A stretch of DNA of 64,000 nt from NCBI RefSeq assembly GCF_017310505.1, contig NZ_CP065957.1, positions 682,001 to 746,000 on the forward strand, in the 5' to 3' direction. The notes below the pieces were generated by a model that worked only from the letters and a program-made list of their open reading frames with translations, searched no databases and had not been told where the DNA came from. This document shows positions 45,208 to 55,233 of this stretch, piece by piece. The stretch comes from Methylacidiphilum caldifontis (lineage in GTDB: Bacteria > Verrucomicrobiota > Verrucomicrobiia > Methylacidiphilales > Methylacidiphilaceae). The number at the start of each line of letters is the position of its first letter. Position 1 is the stretch's first letter. Both the position numbers and the translations under genes were made by a program.

Positions 45208-47667
45208 ATGACTTCTCGTAATGGATTTTGGCGTTTTGCCACCGACACCTCCCCAGAAGGGATCCGGGAATCTATACTTTCTCATCTGAGGCTAAGCTTG
45301 GCCCGTTCACCTGATACCGCTACGACTTTCGATTGGTGGATATCCACGGCAATGATGTGTCAAGATCATATTGTTGATCGGTTCCTAGCTACCTATAGGG
45401 CGCAAAAAGCTGAAAAGGTTAAAAGGCTTTATTTTTTCTCCCTGGAATATTTTCTAGGCAGGCTTCTCCATCAAAACCTCATTAGCTTGGGAATTCTTGA
45501 ACAAACAAAAAAAGCTCTTATTGGGCTTGGGCTAGATATAGATCAAATTTTTGAAGAAGAGCCTCAAATAGGTCTTGGCAATGGAGGTTTAGGAAGACTA
45601 GCGGCCTGTTTTCTTGATAGCCTATCTACACTCAGGTATCCTGCTTTTGGCTATGGTCTTCATTACGAATTTGGCCTTTTTCATCAGGATATAATTAATG
45701 GCTACCAGGTAGAAAGACCTGATGATTGGACCAGATTTGGAGTCCCTTGGGAGATTATCCGTCCTCGGTATTCTCAAGTGATCCGACTATATGGAAACAT
45801 TGACTGGAATAAACAAAAACCCGTTTGGGTAGGTGGGAAAGAAATTCTTGGAGTTCCTTACGATTACTTAATACCCGGCTACAATAGCCCCGTGGTTAAC
45901 GTGTTACGTCTATGGAGATCCAAATCCACGGTAGAGTTCGATCTTGAAGCCTTTAACCGGGGAGGATATTTTGAAGCGGTTGCCGAAAAAAATTTTTCTG
46001 AGTCGATCTCCAAGGTCCTTTATCCTAATGATAAAACAGAAATCGGCAGAGAACTGCGTTTAATTCAACAATATTTTTTCGTCTCCTGTTCTCTCCACGA
46101 CATCATTCGGAGATTTCTCAAGGAACATAGTAATCTAGACGATTTTCCCTCAAAAGTAGTCATCCATCTCAATGATACCCATCCGGCCATCGCCATTGCT
46201 GAACTAATGCGGATTTTCCTCGATGAACATAATCTTTCCTGGTCAAAATCTTGGGAGCTTGTCTCTCAATGTTTTGCTTACACAAACCATACCCTTATGC
46301 CTGAAGCCCTTGAAAAATGGTCTGTTCCCCTCTTTGAAAGAGTCTTGCCTAGGCATCTTCAAATCATCTATGAAATAAACAAGCAGCTTTTGGATAACAT
46401 CCCTTTAAATATACAAGAAAGAGATAAGCTTATCCGACAGGTCTCGCTTATTGAAGAGACCCAACCCAAACTCGTGCGGATGGCTAACCTAGCCATTTGT
46501 GGCAGCTATTCCATCAATGGTGTTTCAGCCCTTCATAGCGAGCTGCTTAAAAAGGAACTTTTTCATCCCTTTTATATCTTGTACCCCAAGAAATTTCACA
46601 ATGTAACCAATGGGATTACTCCTAGACTTTGGCTCCTTGCCTCCAACCCAAGACTGTCTAACCTCATCACAGAAGTGATTGGCGATGGCTGGCCATCTGA
46701 TCTTGAGCAATTAGATGCCCTGAAACCCTATGCCCAAGACCCTGCTTTCAAGGAAAAGTATAACCTTGTCAAACAATCCAACAAGGCTGAGCTTTCAAGC
46801 TTACTCAAGAAAAAGTACAATTTTGTATTAGATCCCGAGGCCATATTCGATGTCCAGATTAAAAGAATCCATGAATACAAAAGACAGCATCTTAATCTCT
46901 TACATATACTTTCACTTTACCGCAGGCTTTTAGATAATCCCAACCTCGATATTCATCCCCGGGTTTTTCTCATCGCCGGGAAAGCTGCCCCCGGATATGA
47001 TCTTGCAAAATGTATCATCAAGGCCATTAACGCGGTCGGTTATAAAATTAATAATGACCCTCGGGTAAATAAAAAACTGCGAGTTTATTTTGTCCCCAAC
47101 TATGGAGTCTGGTCAGCAAGCAAAATTATTCCTGCAGCAGATGTTTCTGAGCAGATATCCACGGCGGGCAAAGAAGCTTCCGGCACAGGTAACATGAAAC
47201 TTGCCCTCAATGGTGCACTGACCGTGGGCACCATGGATGGGGCTAATATAGAAATTTTAGAAGCGGTCGGAGAACGCAATATTTTTATTTTCGGCCTCAG
47301 AGCCGAAGAAATCAGGAAATTGTCAACATCCGGTTATTCTTCAAGAAAAATCTACGAATCGGATCCCGAGATAAAATACCTTTTGGATTGGTTGAAAAGT
47401 GGTGAATTTAGCCAAAACGAACCTCCATCTGTTCTCTATCCGGTAGTTCACAGCCTTATTGATGGAGGAGATCCCTTTTTTGTTCTAGCCGATTTTCATG
47501 CCTACAAGCAAACTCAGCTTGAAGTTGATCAGCAATATAAGGACAGGCAAATGTGGATTTCAAAGGCTATCCTTAATACCGCTTCTCTTGGATGGTTTTC
47601 AAGCGATCGATCTATCCAACAATATGCTACCAACATTTGGGATCTCTCTCCTTGTTTGCCTAAATAA
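45208..47667 (+). CDS. glgP: glycogen/starch phosphorylase
   Basis: 819 residues, family GT35. It releases glucose 1-phosphate from alpha-glucans. The PLP-binding lysine lies in EASGTGNMKLALNGALTVGT followed by MDGANIEI. Other signatures are YFFSLEYFLGRLLHQNLISL, GLGNGGLGRLAACFLDSLST, YGLHYEFGLFHQDIINGYQV and VHLNDTHPAIAIAELMRIFL. The length matches the bacterial family. It is likely important for use of storage glycogen. No glgABC gene is adjacent. Confidence 0.97.
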   Translation: MTSRNGFWRFATDTSPEGIRESILSHLRLSLARSPDTATTFDWWISTAMMCQDHIVDRFLATYRAQKAEKVKRLYFFSLEYFLGRLLHQNLISLGILEQTKKALIGLGLDIDQIFEEEPQIGLGNGGLGRLAACFLDSLSTLRYPAFGYGLHYEFGLFHQDIINGYQVERPDDWTRFGVPWEIIRPRYSQVIRLYGNIDWNKQKPVWVGGKEILGVPYDYLIPGYNSPVVNVLRLWRSKSTVEFDLEAFNRGGYFEAVAEKNFSESISKVLYPNDKTEIGRELRLIQQYFFVSCSLHDIIRRFLKEHSNLDDFPSKVVIHLNDTHPAIAIAELMRIFLDEHNLSWSKSWELVSQCFAYTNHTLMPEALEKWSVPLFERVLPRHLQIIYEINKQLLDNIPLNIQERDKLIRQVSLIEETQPKLVRMANLAICGSYSINGVSALHSELLKKELFHPFYILYPKKFHNVTNGITPRLWLLASNPRLSNLITEVIGDGWPSDLEQLDALKPYAQDPAFKEKYNLVKQSNKAELSSLLKKKYNFVLDPEAIFDVQIKRIHEYKRQHLNLLHILSLYRRLLDNPNLDIHPRVFLIAGKAAPGYDLAKCIIKAINAVGYKINNDPRVNKKLRVYFVPNYGVWSASKIIPAADVSEQISTAGKEASGTGNMKLALNGALTVGTMDGANIEILEAVGERNIFIFGLRAEEIRKLSTSGYSSRKIYESDPEIKYLLDWLKSGEFSQNEPPSVLYPVVHSLIDGGDPFFVLADFHAYKQTQLEVDQQYKDRQMWISKAILNTASLGWFSSDRSIQQYATNIWDLSPCLPK

Positions 47668-47704
47668 CACAGTTTATTGAGAGGTCATTCAAACAGGATT
47701 GGAT

Positions 47705-48211
47705 TTATCCCATGAGATAAGAAATACAGTTTTCCTGGAGATAAGCTAAAAAATGAATTTCCCAAATAGCTTGTTGTAGGGTTTTCGATTTTATAAGGAA
47801 AGGATCCCAATCCATTTGCTCTTCAGTTATTCCATGAATAAGTGCAAGAGTGATACGGCGGTCGTTCAACAAACACAAAAAATGATCAATATCCCTTTTG
47901 GCTATGCGAAGGTAACCTTTGGTTGGGTTTAACAAAGAGCTATCCTTTGAAAGCCAATTTTCAAGCAACTTGAGCCTTTCTGAACGTAACTCAAGTCTTT
48001 CAGCAGCCAAATCTTCGAGAAGTTCCTCAACCTCTTCTGGGTCAGTACTTCGACTTAACTGCCCAATCCAAAACTTCTTTAAAGGATCGGGAAGTTCTGT
48101 AATCTCCTGCTTGTAATGTTTTTTAAGCTCAAAAAGAGAAGTCAAAAGGAGTTCTCTTTCTGTCGGTTCAAACTGGATAATCAACTCATCCTTATCCTCC
48201 CGAATTTTCAC
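47705..48211 (-). CDS. DUF2017 family protein
   Basis: 168 residues, mostly helical, with a Glu-rich middle (DPEEVEELLEDLAAERLELR) and an ATLIHGITEEQMDWD-like segment (LALIHGITEEQMDWDPFLIK). DUF2017 genes are commonly neighbours of clpS, and here it overlaps clpS by four bases, so a role together with ClpS/ClpP proteolysis is likely, although its biochemistry is unknown. Confidence 0.75.
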   Translation of the reverse strand: MKIREDKDELIIQFEPTERELLLTSLFELKKHYKQEITELPDPLKKFWIGQLSRSTDPEEVEELLEDLAAERLELRSERLKLLENWLSKDSSLLNPTKGYLRIAKRDIDHFLCLLNDRRITLALIHGITEEQMDWDPFLIKSKTLQQAIWEIHFLAYLQENCISYLMG

Positions 48212-48513
48212 GTTTTCTCCATCGTCGCTTGCAAACCAAAACCTTGAAGCTGGTGTACCAGGAGTTCTGCCTTTTCTTTTGTTTCTTTTGCTACCATGCT
48301 CTTGCCCTTATTATGGACTTCTAACATGTGACGGGTAGCATCCTGTTTGCTCATTTTAAGAACCCTCTGAAAAACATACACCACGTAACTCATTAAATTT
48401 ATCGGGTCATTCCAGACAATTACACCCCAAAGCTGGTCAAAAGCTTCTTTAACCTTATCTTCGACCGACTCTTCTTTAACCACTTCAGGACTTGTAAGTT
48501 GCGCAACCGCCAT
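48208..48513 (-). CDS. clpS: ATP-dependent Clp protease adaptor ClpS
   Basis: Adaptor that delivers N-degron substrates to ClpA/ClpC. The core is WGVIVWNDPINLMSYVVYVF (N-terminal substrate-binding region) and MLEVHNKGKSMVAKETKEKA, with the conserved ExHxxGK-type helix. About 101 residues. An ATG 21 bases upstream is possible, but AAGGGAGGT lies close before the ATG at 48513, so that start is chosen. It overlaps the downstream DUF2017 gene. Confidence 0.92.
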   Translation of the reverse strand: MAVAQLTSPEVVKEESVEDKVKEAFDQLWGVIVWNDPINLMSYVVYVFQRVLKMSKQDATRHMLEVHNKGKSMVAKETKEKAELLVHQLQGFGLQATMEKT

Positions 48514-48803
48514 CAACCACCTCCCTTCAGTCATTGATTGGAATGGTCATAAAAAAATAATATTTATAAAAAAAACATATCAAAATTCATTATCTAAAAA
48601 TTATACGGTTTAGCTCCAATTTTTCTTTAAGAAAAATTTGACTCTCACAATTATACTTAGCCGAAGCAAGCCGATCAACAATCCTGAAAATAAAAATAAA
48701 AAAGACTATCTTTTAAATTATAAAACTGGAGTTCCTATCCCAAAACAGGAATTGGGATTAGCCTTTATGAGTATGAACTGAATAAAGTTTTTGGGCCTTA
48801 CCC

Positions 48804-49991
48804 TTAGTATCGAGGAATAGAGGGATCGATTAACTGACTCCAGGCATCAATACCCCCATGAACGTTCCAAATGTTTTTGAAGCCAGCATTAAATAAAATG
48901 TGACAGGCTTTTAAACTTCTTCCCCCCATCTTACAATGAATCACGATCTTTTTAGTGCTATCCAGTTCGTGAAGCCTAGCTTGTAATTGACTGAGGGGAA
49001 TGAGCTTGGATTGTGGAATGCGGGCTATTTGATATTCATGTTCTTCCCGAACATCGATCAGTAGAAAATCTTCTCCTCTGTCGAGAGCCCGTTTTAGCTC
49101 TTCGACCGTCATCGAAGGCACTCCATTGTTATAATCAACAGGTTGTTGCCGATTTAATCCACAAAAGGCTTCGTAGTCAATAAGCTTTGTAATTGTTGGG
49201 TTTTTCCCGCACAACGGACAATCTGGGTCTTTCCTCAGTATATATTCCCTGAAACGCATCTGCAAAGCATCGAAATGAAGCAACCTGCCAATCAAAGGTT
49301 TGCCAATACCCAAAATTAATTTAACCGTTTCAATGGCCTGCAAGACGCCGATGACTCCAGGAAGAACTCCCAAGACTCCTCCCTCAGCACAACTGGGAAC
49401 CATTCCAGGTTCAGGAGGTTCAGGATAAAGACAACGATAGCATGGCCCCTTTTCAGCCCAGAAAACCGTCGACTGCCCTTCAAATCGAAAAATGGATCCA
49501 TATACATTGGGTTTGCCCAGGAGCACACAAGCGTCATTCACCAGGTAACGAGTTGGAAAATTATCGGTTCCGTCAACTACGCAATCATAATCTTTGATGA
49601 TTTCCAAGGCGTTTTCAGATTTTAATGCCATCTCGTAAGGAATGATGTGCACGTTGGGATTGATCTCTGAAATGGTATCGATGGCCGACTCTATTTTGGG
49701 TTTACCCACACTGCTTGTTTTGTGAACAATCTGCCTATGAAGATTGGAATGATCCACAACGTCGAAATCGACTATACCTATCGTTCCCACACCCGCAGCA
49801 GCGAGATAAAGAAGCAGGGGAGATCCTAATCCTCCCGTCCCTACCGCTAATACTTTGGCCGCTTTTAGCTTTTTTTGCCCCTCTAGGGTCACTTCGGGCA
49901 TAATCAGATGCCGACCATAACGCTTGATTTCTTCAAGAGAGAATTCCACTTCTGAAAATGTTTTTTCTATTCTCGGTAGAAAGCTTTTCAT
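48804..49991 (-). CDS. MoeB/ThiF-type adenylyltransferase with rhodanese domain
   Basis: 395 residues. The E1-like adenylating domain (about 20-265) has GTGGLGSPLLLYLAAAGVGT, DVVDHSNLHRQIVHKTSSVG, VDGTDNFPTRYLVNDACVLL and two Cys pairs (CYRC, CPLC) for zinc. A C-terminal rhodanese domain (about 290-390) has the active-site Cys in VIHCKMGGRSLKAC. This MoeZ-like fusion activates and sulfurylates a small sulfur carrier such as MoaD or ThiS. It supports molybdopterin, needed by the SorA-like enzyme in this window. No carrier gene is adjacent. Confidence 0.92.
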   Translation of the reverse strand: MKSFLPRIEKTFSEVEFSLEEIKRYGRHLIMPEVTLEGQKKLKAAKVLAVGTGGLGSPLLLYLAAAGVGTIGIVDFDVVDHSNLHRQIVHKTSSVGKPKIESAIDTISEINPNVHIIPYEMALKSENALEIIKDYDCVVDGTDNFPTRYLVNDACVLLGKPNVYGSIFRFEGQSTVFWAEKGPCYRCLYPEPPEPGMVPSCAEGGVLGVLPGVIGVLQAIETVKLILGIGKPLIGRLLHFDALQMRFREYILRKDPDCPLCGKNPTITKLIDYEAFCGLNRQQPVDYNNGVPSMTVEELKRALDRGEDFLLIDVREEHEYQIARIPQSKLIPLSQLQARLHELDSTKKIVIHCKMGGRSLKACHILFNAGFKNIWNVHGGIDAWSQLIDPSIPRY

Positions 49992-50166
49992 TTTTAGATC
50001 ACTTTTCCCTGGATAAAATTGGAATCACTGTTAATCTCAATCCCACAGGCTCACTATGCCTTGATGAGTGAAGTAATTCTATAGATTTTTTTCGCAAAGA
50101 AAAGAATTTTCTTTTATAGTGAATCCTTATCCTCATAGGTTATTAGAAATCAATGAATGATAAATA

Positions 50167-51297
50167 ATGGAACAAAAAAAAGAAATTCAACTCCCCTTCT
50201 TTTCATTAAATCAGCCGATAAAATGGATCGATAACAAAAACATCCTTCAAGAATTTTTATCTTTAATTGACCCTTCAAAACCTATTGCCATCGATATTGA
50301 AGGAGACAGCCTCTATCACTATCCTGAAAAACTATGCGTGGTTTCCCTCTGTCAAGGACGAAATTTAGCGGTTATCGACTGCCTCCAAGGCAACTTAGCT
50401 CTGCTTTGGGATGTTCTTGCAGCAACCGAATGGATCTGTCATGGAATGGATTATGATCTAAAAATGCTCAGAAAGTCGGGTTGCCCTCAACCCAGAGCAA
50501 TTTTCGATACCCATATCGCGGCTAAACTTTGTGGTTTTGAGTCTGTCGGATATGCTCATCTTGTCTCGTTATTTTTCCAAACAAAACTCTCTAAGGAACA
50601 TCAAAAAGCCGATTGGTCTCGTAGGCCACTATCTCCATCTTTAATCAGCTACACAGCCAAAGATGTCCTTTATCTTGAAAAACTTAAAGAAATTTTATCC
50701 AGGCTTCTCCAAAGCCTTGGAAGGAGAGAGTGGATGGAACAGAGCTGCAAAAGAATCCAGAGAAAAATCGAAAATTCTTTTCTCAGCTCTACTCAGCAAC
50801 TGGAAAGAATGGAAGGCATTCACAAACTGGATTCCTTGGGTCAATCGATTTTATTTGAATTGCAACAGTGGCGACAGAAACTCGCTCTTCTAAGGGATAT
50901 TCCTCCTTTTAAAATCATTCCTACCGAAGAGCTCATTCAAATGAGTTTCATCTTGGCTCATGGTGGATCGATTTTAAAGATTCCTGCTGTTAAAAGCCTG
51001 GAAAAAGAGATGCTTGGTGATTTGTTACAAGCGATAGAAAAGGGAAAACAAAATGAAGCCCAAAAAGAACCTTTCGTTGGAAAAAAATTATTTTTCTTAG
51101 ATAGGGAAGCAGCCAAAAGATTTGAACTGTTGAAAAATAAACGCAACAAAATAGCCTCTTTTCTTGGCATAGATCCTTCATTGATCGCTTCTAGGACCAT
51201 TTTAACCGAAATGGCGATTAACCCTAAATCGGCGCGCCAGAAGTTAATTGAAGACAACAAGCTTTGTCCATGGCAAGCAGATTTACTGGGGATATGA
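50167..51297 (+). CDS. rnd: ribonuclease D
   Basis: 376 residues with the DEDDy 3'-exonuclease domain: PIAIDIEGDSLYHYPEKLC (first D and E), ICHGMDYDLKMLRKSG (second D) and the YxxxD motif in ISYTAKDVLYLEKLKEILSR. A C-terminal HRDC-like helical region follows, ending near KLIEDNKLCPWQADLLG. It trims the 3' ends of tRNA precursors. Alone on the plus strand ahead of the yebC-alaS pair. Confidence 0.93.
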   Translation: MEQKKEIQLPFFSLNQPIKWIDNKNILQEFLSLIDPSKPIAIDIEGDSLYHYPEKLCVVSLCQGRNLAVIDCLQGNLALLWDVLAATEWICHGMDYDLKMLRKSGCPQPRAIFDTHIAAKLCGFESVGYAHLVSLFFQTKLSKEHQKADWSRRPLSPSLISYTAKDVLYLEKLKEILSRLLQSLGRREWMEQSCKRIQRKIENSFLSSTQQLERMEGIHKLDSLGQSILFELQQWRQKLALLRDIPPFKIIPTEELIQMSFILAHGGSILKIPAVKSLEKEMLGDLLQAIEKGKQNEAQKEPFVGKKLFFLDREAAKRFELLKNKRNKIASFLGIDPSLIASRTILTEMAINPKSARQKLIEDNKLCPWQADLLGI

Positions 51298-51423
51298 TAA
51301 GATAAATTGAGCTCTTTTTTATATTATTTATTTTTAAATAGATTGTTATTATGTAATAAGAGGCTTTTTTCGGGTAAAAAAACAGCTTTAAGAAGTTTTA
51401 TTAGTAGGACAAAAATTTGAGTT

Positions 51424-52173
51424 ATGGCTGGACATAGTCATTGGGCAAAGGTCAAACACCAGAAAGGCTTGACCGATATTCGAAAAGGAAAACTCTTTAG
51501 CAAACTTTCCAGGGAGATCTCCATTGCTGCACGGCTTGGAGGAGGAGATCCCACTTTCAATTCAAGGCTTAGGAGGGCCATTGCTACTGCACGAGACGAA
51601 GGGGTGCCTCAAGAAAACATAATGCGAGCCATACAGAAAGGAACGGGAGAAATTGCTGGTAGTCATTATGAAGAAGTGCTTTATGAAGGCTATGGCCCAG
51701 GTGGGGTAGCTGTCTTGATTGAAGCGGCTACAGATAATCGAAATAGAACGACAGCAGAGATCCGAAACCTCTTTTCAAAACATGGAGGAAATCTTGGAGC
51801 CGCAGGAAGTGTGAGTTGGATATTCCAGAAAAGAGGTAAAATTGTTGTTGATGCCGAGAAGAACGACTTCGATAAGGTTTTTGAAGTCGCTCTCGAAGCT
51901 GGAGCTGAAGAAGTTGAACAAAAGGGGACTGAAATAGAAGTGATCGTTTTGCCCGAAAAACTCGATGAACTCCAAAAACAATTCGACTCGGCTGGAATTG
52001 TAATCAAATCTAGCCAAATGATCTATATTCCCAAAAATTCGATTTCCCTTTCAGACAAAGAAACGCTTAAATCCCTATTTCGTCTTCTTGATATTCTTGA
52101 AGACCAGGATGACGTTCAAAATGTCTATGCCAATTTCGATGCTCCTCAAGAAATTTTAGAACAATGTGAGTAA
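51424..52173 (+). CDS. yebC: YebC/PmpR (TACO1-like) family protein
   Basis: 249 residues, all three domains of the family: MAGHSHWAKVKHQKGLTDIR and KGKLFSKLSREISIAARLGG, then the acidic middle (GYGPGGVAVLIEAATDNRNR) and AGSVSWIFQKRGKIVVDAEK. Members are transcription regulators or, as shown more recently for relatives, ribosome-associated factors that relieve stalling at proline stretches. It is 17 bp upstream of alaS, presumably in the same transcript. Confidence 0.95.
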   Translation: MAGHSHWAKVKHQKGLTDIRKGKLFSKLSREISIAARLGGGDPTFNSRLRRAIATARDEGVPQENIMRAIQKGTGEIAGSHYEEVLYEGYGPGGVAVLIEAATDNRNRTTAEIRNLFSKHGGNLGAAGSVSWIFQKRGKIVVDAEKNDFDKVFEVALEAGAEEVEQKGTEIEVIVLPEKLDELQKQFDSAGIVIKSSQMIYIPKNSISLSDKETLKSLFRLLDILEDQDDVQNVYANFDAPQEILEQCE

Positions 52174-52190
52174 CCCTTTCTTGCAATTTG

Positions 52191-54953
52191 ATGAAATCGA
52201 GTGAGATTCGAAAAAGCTTCCTTGAGTTTTTCAAAGAAAGAGGTCATACAATCCTCCTTTCGGCTAGCCTTGTCCCCCAATCTCCTAATCTTCTTTTTAC
52301 CAATGCGGGGATGAACCCTTTTGTTCCCTTTTTTTTGGGCAAACAAAAATGCCCCTATGTACCCCCTCGTATAGCTGATAGTCAAAAATGCCTCAGAGCG
52401 GGAGGAAAACACAACGATCTGGAAGAAGTCGGCTACGATGGCTATCACCACACCTTTTTCGAAATGCTGGGTAACTGGTCTTTCAATGATTATTTTAAAG
52501 AAGAGGCGATCTACTGGTCATGGGAACTGTTGACCGAACGATGGGGATTTCCCAAGGAACGGATATACGCCACGGTTTACAAGCCTGCCCCTGGTGAACC
52601 TGCGGAATTTGACGAAGAATCGTATAGAATCTGGTTTCAGCTTTTTCAGGAAGCCAGGTTAAATCCCCTCGAGCATATCCATTTTGGAACTAAAAAAGAC
52701 AATTTTTGGATGATGGGCGAAACTGGACCCTGCGGTCCATGCTCTGAAATTCATGTAGATCTTACTGTAGAGGGTAATTCTGAAGGGAAATTGATCAACA
52801 AAAACAGCCCACTATGCATCGAGATTTGGAATCTTGTTTTCATTCAGTTCAACGCTAATGAAGATGGATCTTTGTCACTACTCCCTTCAAGGCATGTTGA
52901 CACGGGTATGGGGCTTGAAAGAGTATGTGCCATAATTCAGGGAACTTCCTCTTTCCAGCAATTTCATACCCCTATCTCCGATTACGACACAGATCTTTTC
53001 ATTCCCCTTATTCAGAAACTCCAAGATATATCTAAAACCACTTATACGGGGACATTTCCCTCTTCATCAAAAGAGATTTCCAACTCCCAGCTTCAAAAAG
53101 ACATCGCCTTTAGAGTAATCGTCGATCATCTACGGGCTATTACTTTTGCCATCGCTGATGGTATTTTGCCAAGCAATCTAGGCAGAGGTCATGTTTTACG
53201 AAGGCTTCTAAGAAGGGCTACCCGATTCGGCCAAGTCCTTGGAGTCAATCCTCCTTTCATTTTTGAGATGGTTGATCCCCTGGTCAAGATCATGGGTCAC
53301 CACTATCCGGAGCTCATCGATAAACAAAACCTGGTTGAGGAAGTGATCAGTGCGGAAGAGGAGCTGTTTGCCCGAACGCTTGCTCATGGATTGGCCCTTT
53401 TTGAAGAAATAAAACAGAAAATGATCGCTGAAAAGAGAAAGGAAGTCCTGGGCAAGGAGGCTTTTGTGCTTTATGACACTTATGGATTTCCAGTTGATTT
53501 AACGCAACTTTTGGCCAAGGAACAAGGATTTAGCGTTGATACAAAGGGCTTTGAAAAGCTTATGGAAGAACAGAGGCAAAGATCTATTGTTGCCCATGAA
53601 GAAGACATCGTCAGTTTGACACGAACATCTGAATTTGTGGGTTACGAAGAGCTTGAAGCTGAAGCTGAAGTGGTTGTTTTGCTTTCTGCTAATCGGGCAA
53701 TATTTGACCGTACTCCATTCTACGCGGAGATGGGAGGCCAAGTGGGAGATAAGGGTTATGTTGTTTTTGACCAGAAAAAAATAGAAGTTGTTGACACGAT
53801 TAAATCGGCAAGTGGAGCTCACATTCATAGGCTTGCTTTTACTGATGACCTCAAGCCCGGCAGCCGAGTTTACCTCCAAGTCGACAAGGAAAGAAGGCAC
53901 TCTATTGCCGCCCATCATACCGCCACCCATCTTCTCCATTGGGCATTGCGCAAGGTCCTGGGCCCGGAAACGGTACAAAGGGGAAGCTATGTGGGCCCAG
54001 ACAGACTAAGATTTGACTTCACGCATTCCGGGCCCCTTACTCCTGAAGAGCTTGAAAAGATTGAAAAGCTGGTTAACGAAAAAATCGAACTCAACGACCC
54101 TGTAACAACAGAAGAAGAAAACTACGAGGTTGTAAAAAACAACCCTGAAATCCTGCAGCTCTTTGGTGAGAAATATGGTCAAAGGGTAAGAGTTGTCTCT
54201 GTGGGCAATTATTCCAAAGAGCTATGTGGCGGAACGCATGCCCAGAGTACCGGCGAAATAGGCTACTTTAAGATCCTCAATGAATGCGGAGTTTCAGCTG
54301 GCGTAAGAAGAATTGAAGCAGCCTGTGGTAAAGCCCTGTTAAATTTTCTTCAGGCGCAAGCTATAGAGCAGGATAAAAGGTGGCAAATTCTCCACAGTAA
54401 AGATCCAACTCTTCGCAAGCTTCCAAAGTTTGTCGAGTCCTTGGATTTCGATACTCTCATCGAGATCTTCAACAGGAGAAATGAAGAACTGAACCTGATT
54501 GAAAAAGAGATCAAAGAAAGGCAAAAAGCGAAAGCCAAAAAGCAAGAAGAAGAGCTTCGCCGGGAAGCCAGGCAACAGGTTACCGAAGTTCTATCCAGGG
54601 TCGAGAAAATAGGTAGCCTTCCGGTTTTATTCTTGGATTGTGGTTCCAAGCCCCAATCCTATCTTTCCCTCTTGTGGAATGAATTATCCAAAAGAGTCGA
54701 AGTCGTAGCCATCCTTGCTTGCAGCCAAGAAGAGAAAATCCATCTTTTTATTGGTGTTGGACCTTCTTTAACAGAAAAGATCCAAGCTCACCTACTTCTG
54801 TCCAAAACGATCGGTCCTTTGGAAGGAAAAGGAGGGGGATCGAAAACCCTTGCTCAAGGTGGACTTAAAAACACAATAGGGATAAGAGTTGTTTTTGAAA
54901 AAGCTCAAAAAGCGATTCGTGAATGTTTGGGAGAACCCATTGGCTCTATCTAA
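52191..54953 (+). CDS. alaS: alanine--tRNA ligase
   Basis: 920 residues. The class II catalytic core begins MKSSEIRKSFLEFFKERGH and has LFTNAGMNPFVPFFLGKQKC and ETGPCGPCSEIHVDL. The editing domain carries zinc ligands in HHTATHLLHWALRKVLG and LCGGTHAQSTGEIGYFKI. A C-Ala-like domain follows (GGGSKTLAQGGLKNTIGIRV). The ATG at 52191 is preferred over a TTG immediately upstream. Sequence features are those of a normal full-length enzyme. Confidence 0.98.
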   Translation: MKSSEIRKSFLEFFKERGHTILLSASLVPQSPNLLFTNAGMNPFVPFFLGKQKCPYVPPRIADSQKCLRAGGKHNDLEEVGYDGYHHTFFEMLGNWSFNDYFKEEAIYWSWELLTERWGFPKERIYATVYKPAPGEPAEFDEESYRIWFQLFQEARLNPLEHIHFGTKKDNFWMMGETGPCGPCSEIHVDLTVEGNSEGKLINKNSPLCIEIWNLVFIQFNANEDGSLSLLPSRHVDTGMGLERVCAIIQGTSSFQQFHTPISDYDTDLFIPLIQKLQDISKTTYTGTFPSSSKEISNSQLQKDIAFRVIVDHLRAITFAIADGILPSNLGRGHVLRRLLRRATRFGQVLGVNPPFIFEMVDPLVKIMGHHYPELIDKQNLVEEVISAEEELFARTLAHGLALFEEIKQKMIAEKRKEVLGKEAFVLYDTYGFPVDLTQLLAKEQGFSVDTKGFEKLMEEQRQRSIVAHEEDIVSLTRTSEFVGYEELEAEAEVVVLLSANRAIFDRTPFYAEMGGQVGDKGYVVFDQKKIEVVDTIKSASGAHIHRLAFTDDLKPGSRVYLQVDKERRHSIAAHHTATHLLHWALRKVLGPETVQRGSYVGPDRLRFDFTHSGPLTPEELEKIEKLVNEKIELNDPVTTEEENYEVVKNNPEILQLFGEKYGQRVRVVSVGNYSKELCGGTHAQSTGEIGYFKILNECGVSAGVRRIEAACGKALLNFLQAQAIEQDKRWQILHSKDPTLRKLPKFVESLDFDTLIEIFNRRNEELNLIEKEIKERQKAKAKKQEEELRREARQQVTEVLSRVEKIGSLPVLFLDCGSKPQSYLSLLWNELSKRVEVVAILACSQEEKIHLFIGVGPSLTEKIQAHLLLSKTIGPLEGKGGGSKTLAQGGLKNTIGIRVVFEKAQKAIRECLGEPIGSI

Positions 54954-55012
54954 GGTCAAACTGTTTTTAGAGTGTTGATTAACTCGGTATTCTATTCTAT
55001 TTTTTAGTAGCT

Positions 55013-55225
55013 ATGCAGGAATTAGGGAAAATTCTTGTTTTTCTAGGAGTTTTTCTTGTCATTGTGGGACTACTCATCGGATTTGGATTTGGCAAAGGCT
55101 GGATAGGAAAATTGCCTGGTGACATTAAAATTGAAAAAGGGAATTTCACTTTCTATTTTCCTCTCACTACCTCCATTTTAATCAGTATTGTGTTAAGCCT
55201 TGTTTTCTGGTTAATCAGGAAGTGA
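55013..55225 (+). CDS. DUF2905 family small membrane protein
   Basis: 70 residues with two membrane helices (about 6-28 and 47-68) around the family signature GKGWIGKLPGDIKIEKGNFT. The function is unknown. It lies 59 bp after alaS on the same strand and just before the convergent rpoN, so it may end the alaS transcript. Confidence 0.9.
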   Translation: MQELGKILVFLGVFLVIVGLLIGFGFGKGWIGKLPGDIKIEKGNFTFYFPLTTSILISIVLSLVFWLIRK

Positions 55226-55233
55226 GCTAATCT